Assembly (NCBI GenBank): GCA_910586315.1
Contig: CAJUIP010000018.1
Coordinates: 16,667 to 73,561, forward strand
Origin: an uncultured Lachnospiraceae bacterium
GTDB taxonomy: Bacteria > Bacillota > Clostridia > Lachnospirales > Lachnospiraceae
Length of the DNA: 56,895 nucleotides
Direction: 5' to 3'
The notes under the pieces were generated by a model that was not told where the DNA came from, did no database searches, and was given only the letters and a program-made list of their open reading frames with translations. Of this stretch, positions 25,359 to 33,129 are shown in pieces. The position numbers were made by a program, and so were the translations under genes. Positions within the stretch are counted from its first letter, which is position 1, and each line of letters begins with the position of its first letter.

Positions 25359-26675
25359 TCAATGTTTCATCCGATGCAGAACCAGACGCCCTCCGTACAT
25401 GAGAAACAGATACCACCAGGAGATTACTTCCGCATACGCAATCACCATCTTTCCAAAGAATGGCTTCAGAATGTAGGACATCGCGATCCGCACTGCCAGT
25501 GAGGAAATCCCGACAAGACTTGTAAATTTTACTTCGCCTATTCCCTGAATATACCCGCGGATGGCGGCCGAAACGCCAAATAACACATAAAACATTGCCA
25601 GTGCCCGGAAAAAAGACTGGCCGATGGCAACGGACTCCTCGGAAACGCCAAAGAGTGAAATCAGTGTTCCGCCGAAATTGATTACAAAAACCGTCATGCA
25701 GGCCGCGACCACCGCCATGAGGCCCGTTCCGACATAGAGCCCTTTCTTCACCCGGTCCATTCGGCCCGCGCCAAGATTCTGTGATGTGACCGTAGAAATT
25801 CCCGCGCCAAGATTCATGACCGGCAGCATAATAATGCTGTCCACGCGGTAGGCTGTCGAAATCGCCGCCACGGTCGTTGAGCCAAAACTGTTCATAAAGC
25901 TCTGAAGTGCTGCACTTCCCAAGGAGCTGATCACGGAATTTAAAGTAAGCGGCAATGAAAACGAGCATCCGTCCGCCAGTACCGTCCTGTCTATCAGCTG
26001 GCTCTTGAGGCCAAATCGCAATGTCTGATACCGTTTCACCGCGTATCCGATCATAAAAATCATCATTGCAATCTGAGAGATTGCCGTGGCGGCAGCCGCT
26101 CCCGCCACACTCCACCGAAACACGCCGACAAAGATCAGATCCAGCACAACATTGGCAGCAGACGATACCATAACCGAATAAAACGGCGCCTTGCTGTCTC
26201 CGCAGCCCCGGAGAACTGCGGCATAAACATTATAAACAGCGACAAACGGAACTCCGGTCAGAACGATTCTTAAGTATTCCCCGGACATCTGATGAATATC
26301 CTCCGGTGTATCCAGAATATGCAGAATAAACTCCACAAAGCAGAAACCGAATGTACTGAGCACAAGAAAAAGCAATCCCATGGATACCGCGAAAGAGGAC
26401 AGAAGTTTTCTCTGTATCTCGTCCCTTCCTTCGCCAAAATATTTTGCCGCCAGAATGGAGATTCCGTTTGTGAATCCGGTAATTGCGCCTGTAAACAGAT
26501 AGATGACCGGCGTCGTCGAACCAATGGCCGCTAATGCCGCGCCGCCTTCCATATTCCCGACGATAAACGCATCCGCCCAGCTGTAAAGCTGCTGTAGAAC
26601 TCCACTCAAAATCAAAGGAATGCTAAACTCCACCAGCGCCCGGGCAAGACTGCCCTCCGTCATATCTTTTGCCAT
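25359..26675 (-). CDS. MATE-family efflux transporter
   Basis: This 438-residue membrane protein has 12 hydrophobic segments in two similar halves, typical of the multidrug and toxin extrusion family. Landmarks are ALVEFSIPLILSGVLQQLYSWADAFIVGN at the N-terminus (matching the DinF/NorM pattern of first helix and loop) and GAGISTVTSQNLGAGRMDRV in the second half. The substrate is not predictable. Ribosome site AAGGAGACTAAAAC precedes the ATG. It is a single gene ending at the bidirectional terminator. Confidence 0.92.
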   Translation of the reverse strand: MAKDMTEGSLARALVEFSIPLILSGVLQQLYSWADAFIVGNMEGGAALAAIGSTTPVIYLFTGAITGFTNGISILAAKYFGEGRDEIQRKLLSSFAVSMGLLFLVLSTFGFCFVEFILHILDTPEDIHQMSGEYLRIVLTGVPFVAVYNVYAAVLRGCGDSKAPFYSVMVSSAANVVLDLIFVGVFRWSVAGAAAATAISQIAMMIFMIGYAVKRYQTLRFGLKSQLIDRTVLADGCSFSLPLTLNSVISSLGSAALQSFMNSFGSTTVAAISTAYRVDSIIMLPVMNLGAGISTVTSQNLGAGRMDRVKKGLYVGTGLMAVVAACMTVFVINFGGTLISLFGVSEESVAIGQSFFRALAMFYVLFGVSAAIRGYIQGIGEVKFTSLVGISSLAVRIAMSYILKPFFGKMVIAYAEVISWWYLFLMYGGRLVLHRMKH

Positions 26676-26732
26676 GTTTTAGTCTCCTTAAGAATATCAT
26701 GTCCATGAGTCGTTTTCGTTCCTGAATGCTGT

Positions 26733-27329
26733 CTAAATCCCTGTTTCTATAAAATGCACAGTGGAATTGTTCCAATATTTTTTGAAAACACGGTGGTCTT
26801 TTTCATCGAAATTCAGCTGATACATCCGGAAGGTGACTAAAAAATTTTTTGGCTGCCATTGTTCTTCGTAGGAGTACTGATATTTCATTCCTACCTGTTT
26901 CATAACCCCGCCGCTGCGGGGATTGTTAATGTCATGTGTTGCCGTAATGCAGGGAAGCCCGTCTCTTTTTACCTGCGCGATGACAGCTTTCCCGGCTTCT
27001 GTGATAATTCCCCGGTGCCAAAACTCTTTCCGAAGTCCGTAGCCAAAATCATGACCCTCATCCATACTGACGTTTATGTAACCAATCGGCTTGTTGTCCT
27101 CTTTCAAACAGACAGCGTAAGCATAGGCCTGTGCCTTTTCATAATTTGCCGCATACCTTGTTTCAAAAAAAGCGCGCGCTTCCTCCATGCTTTTTGCAGG
27201 AAACCATGGTAAAAAGGTGTTGGCCTCTTTCTCCATCAGTATCAAATATAATGCTTCTATATCATTTTCCGTAAATTTTCTTAATACCAGCCGTTCTGTT
27301 TCCAGCTTTGGTGTATTCATGTTTGCCAT
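26733..27329 (-). CDS. GNAT-family N-acetyltransferase
   Basis: This 198-residue protein resembles the RimJ/RimL type of acetyltransferase: TERLVLRKFTENDIEALYLI at the N-terminus, the acetyl-CoA region around DFGYGLRKEFWHRGIITEAGKA, and NPRSGGVMKQVGM. Ribosome site AGGAGGATCTGT precedes the ATG. The substrate is unknown. It is encoded alone between the MATE gene and the XRE/ImmA/PIN module. Confidence 0.88.
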   Translation of the reverse strand: MANMNTPKLETERLVLRKFTENDIEALYLILMEKEANTFLPWFPAKSMEEARAFFETRYAANYEKAQAYAYAVCLKEDNKPIGYINVSMDEGHDFGYGLRKEFWHRGIITEAGKAVIAQVKRDGLPCITATHDINNPRSGGVMKQVGMKYQYSYEEQWQPKNFLVTFRMYQLNFDEKDHRVFKKYWNNSTVHFIETGI

Positions 27330-27472
27330 ACAGATCCTCCTGTGATCGGGAAGGACATTTTAATTTCATGTCTGGTCCGGTTGTAAACATGGCAGGCGGC
27401 ACGCGATTTGTCATTCAACTTGTGATTAAATTTTTTGATGGATACAGCATGCCAAGAATCAAGTGCAGGGCC

Positions 27473-27815
27473 TTAGCGGCCCTTTTGATGCAGGAAATCG
27501 GTAAATGACGGTGCCCCAAGCTGACGCCGCTTCTCCACGACCAATGACGGCATGGCCCGGGCGTGGGCTGCCTGTCAGCTCTGCATATAGTTCAGCCGCA
27601 GGTGTATCCGCTTCTATCTCCAGCAATTTGACTTCATTGCGCCCCAACAGGATATCAATCCGTTCTTGCAAGTGGGGTACACTACCCAATTCATCATAAA
27701 CTTGTTTGGGAATAATGACCCGTCCGGGATAGAGCTGGGTCAGGATACTTTCGTCTTTTACCCATAAAAATGCAGAGAGACAATCTGTATCAAAATACAG
27801 AGGAGGATTAGTCAT
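27473..27815 (-). pseudogene. PIN-domain protein, broken by an internal deletion and frameshift
   Basis: The frame begins MTNPPLYFDTDCLSAFLWV with a PIN-type first Asp. It continues through IIPKQVYDELGSVPHL and GRGEAAS, both typical of PIN proteins found next to ImmA/XRE genes. It then turns into an unrelated tail that ends at 27459. In the adjacent frame the sequence LGAPSFTDFLHQKGR stops at 27473 and looks like the true C-terminus of the family (recalled pattern SFTDYL). So a middle segment carrying the last metal-binding acids seems deleted. Its ATG overlaps the stop of the ImmA gene (ATGACTAA), showing former translational coupling. Confidence 0.6.
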
Positions 27816-28563
27816 CAACTTGATCATCCTCCTCGTCTCCGTAAACGATGTCTGATCGGAACCCGGCAAGCATCAGTTCATCATATTTTCCATTGGAAAT
27901 CTTATTCTGCTCAAATAATTTATCCGCCATTTGAACGTAATGCCCCAGTATTTTCCGTTCAGCATCCTTTGCATCTATGATCCGATACAATTCCGTATCA
28001 TATCCCAATCTGCGTGCCTCACGTTTCACGCCTTCCTTGAGTGCTAAATTCTCGACTGGTGTTATAAAGCCATCCGCAGTAAGCCGCCAAAGCATGGTTT
28101 GATGGCTGATGCCATACTGCTGTTCAAACCAAATCAAGTCGGCCAACTCCAACTTGCCCTTCCGTGCTTTCGCTTCTTCCAGCCTATCCTCATACGCGCC
28201 TAAAGGCAGCAACAGATAAGACGCAAATCTATCCGCTGCCTGCTCAACATCGGCTGTATCGGATACGGAGAGGCGGGTTGAACAAATGGCTGTCTCTCCA
28301 GACTTCCCATATCTGTAGTGATATAACTCATGGGCCAATGAAAACCTTTGCCGCCCCCTCGACATGGTTGAGTTGATGGCAACAACGGCAGTATCCTCTG
28401 CTTTGATACACATGCCGCTAATCCCATTCCCGAGAGGATATAGGAATAAGGACAGACTCTCAATTGACGATGTCAGGGCAAAGATGTCAATTGGTGATGT
28501 TGCATCCTCATTCAGCTCATGACGGAATCTGCTGGCCTGGCAGGCTGCCTCTAATAAGTTCAT
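27808..28563 (-). CDS. ImmA/IrrE-family zinc metallopeptidase
   Basis: This 251-residue protein has the zinc-protease motif HELYH in RFSLAHELYHYRYG and a downstream Glu-containing AADRFASYLLLP, as in ImmA of ICEBs1, which cleaves the cognate repressor. The ATG is 3 bp after the XRE stop, with the ribosome site (AAGGAGGACTAG) inside the end of the XRE gene. The module therefore looks like a repressor-antirepressor pair. The Asp/Glu-rich C-terminus (DEEDDQVDD) overlaps the PIN start. Confidence 0.9.
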   Translation of the reverse strand: MNLLEAACQASRFRHELNEDATSPIDIFALTSSIESLSLFLYPLGNGISGMCIKAEDTAVVAINSTMSRGRQRFSLAHELYHYRYGKSGETAICSTRLSVSDTADVEQAADRFASYLLLPLGAYEDRLEEAKARKGKLELADLIWFEQQYGISHQTMLWRLTADGFITPVENLALKEGVKREARRLGYDTELYRIIDAKDAERKILGHYVQMADKLFEQNKISNGKYDELMLAGFRSDIVYGDEEDDQVDD

Positions 28564-28566
28564 CTA

Positions 28567-28896
28567 CTAGTCCTCCTTGAGCAGATTTGCCATAAACACA
28601 CTGTTTAGGACAACACGGTTTACAGCCTGAATTGCCGTCATATTTGATGCGTCGATGTTGTCTGCACGAAATGCCACTTGGAGCGCAGGCGAAGCTACGG
28701 GCGGCGTATGGACCAAGTCGCAGCAATATAGGTCGCCAAGTTTCTCAAGGGTATCCATACTGATTTGCCGCTCCCCAGACTCGTACTTGGATATCAGGCT
28801 CTGATCGACACCAAGCAAAGAGGATATATCCGCCTGGGTAAACTTAAACTTCGTACGTAATTCCTTTAGACGTTCCCCCAAAATTATTTTCTCCAT
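28567..28896 (-). CDS. XRE-family HTH transcriptional regulator
   Basis: This 109-residue DNA-binding protein has a helix-turn-helix at residues ~8-60 (LKELRTKFKFTQADISSLLG, then SLISKYESGERQISMDTLEKL). I chose the ATG at 28896 (MEKIILGERL) with AGGAGGTGCTTAAC upstream; the ORF can be extended to 28992 but without a ribosome site. It is the first gene of the XRE-ImmA-PIN module and is probably the target of the ImmA protease. Confidence 0.92.
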   Translation of the reverse strand: MEKIILGERLKELRTKFKFTQADISSLLGVDQSLISKYESGERQISMDTLEKLGDLYCCDLVHTPPVASPALQVAFRADNIDASNMTAIQAVNRVVLNSVFMANLLKED

Positions 28897-28998
28897 GTTA
28901 AGCACCTCCTTGTATATAGTATATCCCAGTTTTGTCATAACTGCAACGGAAATTTTAGAATAAATATGACATGAAAAATTACCTTGAAACAATTAGAA

Positions 28999-30411
28999 TT
29001 ACAGTTCACAGGCAATGTCAGTTAGTTAAGAACTTTGAAAATCGAATAAACGGCCTGAACATTAGGAATAAAGTGTCATTCTGGAATGATTCCTGGAGCA
29101 AGTGGCGTGGATAGGGCCATTTGCAGAGCCATGTTTTAGTTTTACTGCATGGCAAATAAGCAGGTATGAAAAATGCCTGCCACATGGTATAATGTCGTCA
29201 GACATTATACCCGCACCGATTCGCGTCTGTCCAGAAGGACAGACAAATTCCTTAGCGAATCGTGTGCACCCTGCGGAGCATAGCATGTTGGAGACATGGT
29301 ATAATGATTCTGTCAGTCAAAATCGGTATGTAAAGCTGACTGGTACTTGGAATCTTTGCTGGCGGGCAAAGTTCCTGGAGGGCCTGACAGGAAGCGTGTG
29401 CTTTCTGATCAGGCCTTCCACATCAGGTGGTGCCTTCCCCGAGTGCAGCCGCAGGAAATGGCGGCAGGTCTTGAAGGCAATGGAAAAATCAACCTGATGG
29501 ACATGTCTGCGTTTCTGCTCCTTAAACGCGACCTGTCTTGTTATGTAGGAGCAGAAATTAAAAAGGATGAGTCTGGCCCATATCTCATGTGTTATCATCT
29601 GCCTGCTCTTTGAGTGGAAGTTCACGGCCGCTATTGCATGCTTCCGCGTACAGAAAGAAGTCTCGATGCCCCATCTGAGGCGGTATAGTTCCTTGATTTC
29701 TTCCGCATGGGCTGGATGACCGCATCGGTATAGGCCTTGTTCAGCAGGTCATACAAAGGGACGAGGTACATCTGGTTATAGCCTTTCTGGGAGCGCCCGC
29801 TGGGGTCATAATAGCTTTCGGTGTCCTTTGGGTTCCTTGTAAAGGTAAAGCCTGACCCGTCACATGCGAGGAGCTGGTACTTGCCTTTGAGAAGGGATTT
29901 GGGGCTAAAGTGTCTGTTGAAGCTGTAGAAAAGCGTTTGGAAGACATCATCGGAAAGCTTGGCTCGCTGCTGGTAGAATGCAGAAAGAGATGGTGCCTGG
30001 GCATCGAAATTGAAATACTTGAGCAGTTCATGGCTGACGGAGCCGCTTTCCATGGAGATCTGGAAATGCAGGAGTGTATCGAAAGGGATTTTCCTGTCAC
30101 GGGTGAAATCGATTCCGGAGCGTCTGCAGAAATCCTCACGGTGCTGGTTCATCTTCTCAATTTCGGACAGCAGGATCTGTTTGATTTTTTCAGGGTTGGT
30201 CATAGTGTGCCTCCTTTGGGTAAAAGCGATATTATCTTCTGACCAAAGGGCCGCGCTCACTACCTCTAAATTTCATCAGTAGTGAGCGCGGCCGCCCATT
30301 TTAGCGTTTTTGTCAAGCCCATTTGGGATATTTTTAGATAAATTTAGGTTAGACCCCTATGGCGGAATCTAACCTGGTACTTAACTAACTGACATTGCCC
30401 GTGAATTGTAA
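28999..30411 (-). mobile_element. IS4-family insertion sequence with internal deletion (non-autonomous)
   Basis: Near-perfect terminal inverted repeats of 32 bp bound the element: left 28999-29030 and right 30380-30411, with 2 mismatches. The inner 20 bp, GGCAATGTCAGTTAGTTAAG, are identical. Inside, the transposase is deleted in the middle and frameshifted. Between the left end and the transposase lie two strong palindromes: GGTATAATGTC-GTCA-GACATTATACC (29186-29211) and a stem of CGATTCGC with GTCTGTCC around AGAA (29217-29262). No target-site duplication was recognised. Confidence 0.85.
29317..30206 (-). pseudogene. IS4-family transposase, two fragments
   Basis: The N-terminal part (30206 downward; ATG preceded by AAAGGAGGCACACT) reads MTNPEKIKQILLSEIEKMNQ. 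It continues through the first catalytic-Asp region LLACDGSGFTF and SYYDPSGRSQKGYNQMYLVPLYDLL to AVIQPMRKK. At about 29695 it changes frame and jumps directly to the YREK region EIKELYRLRWGIETSF, where Tyr, Arg, Glu and Lys have the IS4 spacing. The C-terminal block HSKSRQMITHEIWARLILFNFCS follows. The central section with the second catalytic Asp, perhaps 130 residues, is missing, so the element cannot encode an active transposase. Confidence 0.88.
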
Positions 30412-30465
30412 GTACGCCCAGATTGAGCCTTAATACCGAGAAAAGTAAAAATTTTATTAAATGTG

Positions 30466-30493
30466 TTGTAATTAAGGGAAAATGGTGTATACT
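30466..30493 (+). promoter_or_regulatory. Promoter of the type III antitoxin RNA
   Basis: TTGTAA (30466-30471), 16-bp spacer, TATACT (30488-30493). Transcription would start at about 30500, directly before the first antitoxin repeat. Confidence 0.75.
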
Positions 30494-30503
30494 AAAGACA
30501 GTA

Positions 30504-30578
30504 GGTGATGCACAGCCTTATAAATGAGCGAGTTATAAGTGGGTGATGCACAGCCCGTAAGTGAGCGAGTTAGCAGGA
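30504..30578 (+). ncRNA. Type III antitoxin RNA (ToxI-like), two tandem repeats
   Basis: Two ~37-nt repeats begin GGTGATGCACAGCC (30504 and 30542) and share TGAGCGAGTTA in their second half. The first contains the self-complementary arms CTTATAA and TTATAAG. Position and layout match type III systems: promoter, short tandem RNA repeats, terminator, then the ToxN-like gene. Each repeat would be a processed RNA that binds and inhibits the toxin. Two copies is at the low end for such arrays. Confidence 0.82.
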
Positions 30579-30607
30579 GGCAGGGACTATATGGGTCTCT
30601 GCCTTTT
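30579..30607 (+). terminator. Terminator between antitoxin repeats and toxin
   Basis: GGCAGGGAC (30579-30587) pairs with GTCTCTGCC (30595-30603, one G-U), followed by TTTT. In type III systems this leaky terminator sets the excess of antitoxin RNA over toxin mRNA. Confidence 0.85.
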
Positions 30608-30659
30608 CTGTTATAATACGGCGGCTAAAGTATACGGTTGTTGTAAACAAAGGAGTTTT

Positions 30660-31142
30660 ATGAAAGATAACTTAAGGATATATGGAGTGAAAGATTCTTA
30701 CATAAAATATTTGAGCCAATATCAGGGACATTTGTTCCTGAATGAAGGTGGGGCATCGGGGCGTAAGTATATTGGAGTCATTTTTGAAATCAATAAATTT
30801 TCCTATTTTGCACCATTATCTTCGTTTAAACCCAAACATAAGAAGATGAAGGAAGGTGTGGATTTTGTTAAGATTAAGGATTACGCTGTTATCAATCTTA
30901 ATAACATGATTCCTGTACCGAAAGGGCAATTGGTAGAGCTGAATATCAATGCGGAAAAAGATCCACATTATAAGTTCCTTTTGCAGGCTGAAAATCGGGA
31001 AATCAATAAACAAAAATGTCGGATTAGAAAAAATGCGGAGATCGTTTATAATCATAAGAAGCGTAATGGGAATTTAACACCATTGGCAAAAAGAACAAAC
31101 GATTTTGAAATGCTGGAGAAATTAAGCAGAGATTTTTTGTAA
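30660..31142 (+). CDS. Type III toxin, ToxN/AbiQ-family endoribonuclease
   Basis: This 160-residue protein resembles ToxN/AbiQ, an endoribonuclease kept inactive by its repeat RNA and often acting in phage abortive infection. Visible family features are YGVKDSYIKYLSQY at the N-terminus, RKYIGVIFEINKFSYFAPLSS, YAVINLNNMIPVPKGQLVEL and an N-terminal-like helix pair near the end. The ATG at 30660 follows AAAGGAGTTTT. An ORF reading from 30561 overlaps the antitoxin terminator and is not real. It lies directly beside the IS4 remnant and XRE/ImmA module, a defence-type neighbourhood. Confidence 0.88.
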   Translation: MKDNLRIYGVKDSYIKYLSQYQGHLFLNEGGASGRKYIGVIFEINKFSYFAPLSSFKPKHKKMKEGVDFVKIKDYAVINLNNMIPVPKGQLVELNINAEKDPHYKFLLQAENREINKQKCRIRKNAEIVYNHKKRNGNLTPLAKRTNDFEMLEKLSRDFL

Positions 31143-31164
31143 TTGTTAGCGGCTATTCTTGGTT

Positions 31165-31290
31165 AGTGATTTTCCTGAGGGCAGGAAAATCGTAGATGTT
31201 GATGCTGTGACAAGCGTACATTATAATGTTGGGAAAAAAGTGTGCACGACTATTGAGAAAATCGGAGGAACGCTGCTGGAGGACTTGCCG
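31165..31290 (+). pseudogene. Remnant of an unidentified protein C-terminal region
   Basis: The frame reads SDFPEGRKIVDVDAVTSVHY, then NVGKKVCTTIEKIGGTLLEDLP. This has the composition and periodicity of a real protein (recalled only vaguely from phage or damage-inducible accessory proteins), but it lacks a start and runs into unrelated sequence after LEDLP. It follows the toxin gene directly, so it probably belonged to the same accessory island. The family could not be named with confidence. Confidence 0.35.
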
Positions 31291-31465
31291 AAAACCCTTA
31301 TGCAAATATTTCGGTCTATTTTCCTGATTGCACAAGTCCAGAATACTCAGCGTAGCCTCACTACGCCTCCTTTTCCGAACTTGCACACTCGAAAAAATAT
31401 CCTAGAAAATTTACACAGGAACTTTAGGCAAGCCATTTGGCGAAATGTAATCGAGTCAGTACATT

Positions 31466-31567
31466 AGAAGCACCGGGCATTCACCCGATGTGGAAAAACG
31501 GATAAAATTAGTCTTACAAGCAAACTTGATGCCTGTTTTTATCCGTTTTTCCCTGCCCCATGAACTG
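31466..31567. repeat. Second copy of the covarying hairpin element
   Basis: This ~100-bp copy is about 90% similar to 18799-18900. The 16-bp arms read GGAAAAACGGATAAAA (31492-31507) and TTTTATCCGTTTTTCC (31537-31552). Compared with the first copy, one base pair in the middle of the stem has changed on both sides (A-T to G-C), so pairing is conserved. Confidence 0.88.
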
Positions 31568-31866
31568 TAACGAGATAAAAAAGGTACCGTGAAAATATGA
31601 AATCCTGCAATTTACTTTTGAGCCTTACTATGCTATACTATCAATGCTCAGTTTGCTGAGAATATCAGACAAGGATAGCATTGTTTAATATGCTTGATTA
31701 TGCGTATCAGAATGATGTGATTATGAAAAAAGCATAAGGAAATCAATAATTGCGGCGTCTCTCAAGGTGATTTAGAAAAATTGGTACGTAAATTGGTACA
31801 TAGTTAAAACCTTGGAAGACAAAAGCCCTATAAAATATAAGAAAATCCAAAGGAGATAAGAATAAA

Positions 31867-32964
31867 ATGAAACTAGGTATCGTCGGCCTGCCAAACGTAG
31901 GGAAAAGTACATTGTTCAACTCTCTGACAAAAGCCGGAGCCGAATCCGCGAACTATCCGTTCTGTACGATTGACCCCAATGTGGGAGTCGTTCCTGTTCC
32001 GGATTTTCGCTTAAAACTTTTAACAGATCTTTATAATTCTGAAAAAACCACTCCCGCAGTGATCGAATTCGTGGACATCGCAGGCCTTGTAAAGGGCGCC
32101 TCCAAAGGGGAAGGCCTTGGAAATCAGTTCCTTTCCAATATCCGCGAAGTGGATGCCATTATCCATGTGGTCCGCTGCTTTGAGGATCCTAATGTTATCC
32201 ATGTGGACGGCAGCGTAAATCCGCTCCGGGACATCGAAACAATAAACCTGGAACTTATTTTCTCTGATATTGAAATTCTGGAACGCAGAATTGCCAAAAT
32301 GGGAAAAGGTGCCTCCTCCAATAAGGCCCTGGCTAAAGAATTAGACATCATTAAGGCCATGAAAGCTCATTTGGAGGATGGAAAGCTGGCCAGGAGCTTT
32401 GAGTCCAAAGATGAGGACACTTACGCATTTTTAAACTCTTTAAACCTCCTTACCTGGAAACCGGTGATTTTCGCTGCCAATGTCAGCGAGGATGATCTGG
32501 CCGATGACGGCGCCGCCAACGAATTTGTAAAAGAAGTCCGGGAGTTTGCCGCAAAAAACGATAGCGAGGTGTTCGTAATCTGTGCCCAGATTGAACAGGA
32601 GATTGCAGAACTTGACGATGAGGAAAAAAAGATGTTCCTGGAAGAGCTTGGGCTTAAAGAATCCGGTTTGGAAAAGCTCATTGCTGCCAGCTATCGTATT
32701 CTCGGGCTCATCAGTTATCTGACCGCCGGGGAAAAGGAAACCCGTGCATGGACCATCAAGGTGGGAACAAAGGCTCCCCAGGCTGCCGGAAAGATCCATT
32801 CCGATTTTGAGCGTGGCTTTATTAAGGCGGAAGTTGTTAATTATCAGGATCTTTTAGACTGTGGTTCCTACACTGCCGCCAAAGAAAAGGGGCTGGTTCG
32901 CATAGAAGGAAAAGAATATGTGGTGAAAGACGGGGATGTTGTACTGTTCCGGTTTAATGTATAG
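31867..32964 (+). CDS. ychF: Redox-regulated ATPase YchF (Obg family)
   Basis: This universally conserved P-loop ATPase binds ribosomes; its exact role is debated. The 365-residue protein has GLPNVGKSTLFN (Walker A), DIAGLVKGASKGEGLGNQF (switch II), NVSEDD (altered G4, typical of YchF and explaining ATP preference) and a C-terminal TGS domain (GTKAPQAAGKIHSDFERGFIKAEV). Full length. Ribosome site AAAGGAGATAAGAATAAA. Confidence 0.96.
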   Translation: MKLGIVGLPNVGKSTLFNSLTKAGAESANYPFCTIDPNVGVVPVPDFRLKLLTDLYNSEKTTPAVIEFVDIAGLVKGASKGEGLGNQFLSNIREVDAIIHVVRCFEDPNVIHVDGSVNPLRDIETINLELIFSDIEILERRIAKMGKGASSNKALAKELDIIKAMKAHLEDGKLARSFESKDEDTYAFLNSLNLLTWKPVIFAANVSEDDLADDGAANEFVKEVREFAAKNDSEVFVICAQIEQEIAELDDEEKKMFLEELGLKESGLEKLIAASYRILGLISYLTAGEKETRAWTIKVGTKAPQAAGKIHSDFERGFIKAEVVNYQDLLDCGSYTAAKEKGLVRIEGKEYVVKDGDVVLFRFNV

Positions 32965-33081
32965 AGTGGCCTTTTTAAGGAAACGTCAGTTAAAAGACTG
33001 CTCAACAGCATATGATGTCTGCGGCAGAAAGAAAGACGTCGCTGCCGCGGTCCGCCGCGGGAAAGGCCTTATTACATTCAT

Positions 33082-33115
33082 GTGGGTCCGGAGTATAGTC
33101 CGGACCCACGTTTTT
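33082..33115 (+). terminator. Terminator after ychF
   Basis: GTGGGTCCGGA (33082-33092) pairs perfectly with TCCGGACCCAC (33099-33109), loop GTATAG, followed by GTTTTT. Confidence 0.93.
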
Positions 33116-33129
33116 GCATATCACAAGTT

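Larger units (their letters stand above)
31143..31866. other. Gene-poor stretch with debris before ychF
   Basis: No intact gene was seen. The first 300 bp carry a reading-frame remnant (31165-31280), the middle has the ~100-bp dispersed hairpin element (31466-31567), and the rest is AT-rich. Two near-identical strings AATTGGTACGTAAATTGGTAC occur at ~31777-31799. No convincing sigma-A promoter for ychF was found, although AAAGGAGATAAG serves as its ribosome site. Confidence 0.6.
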
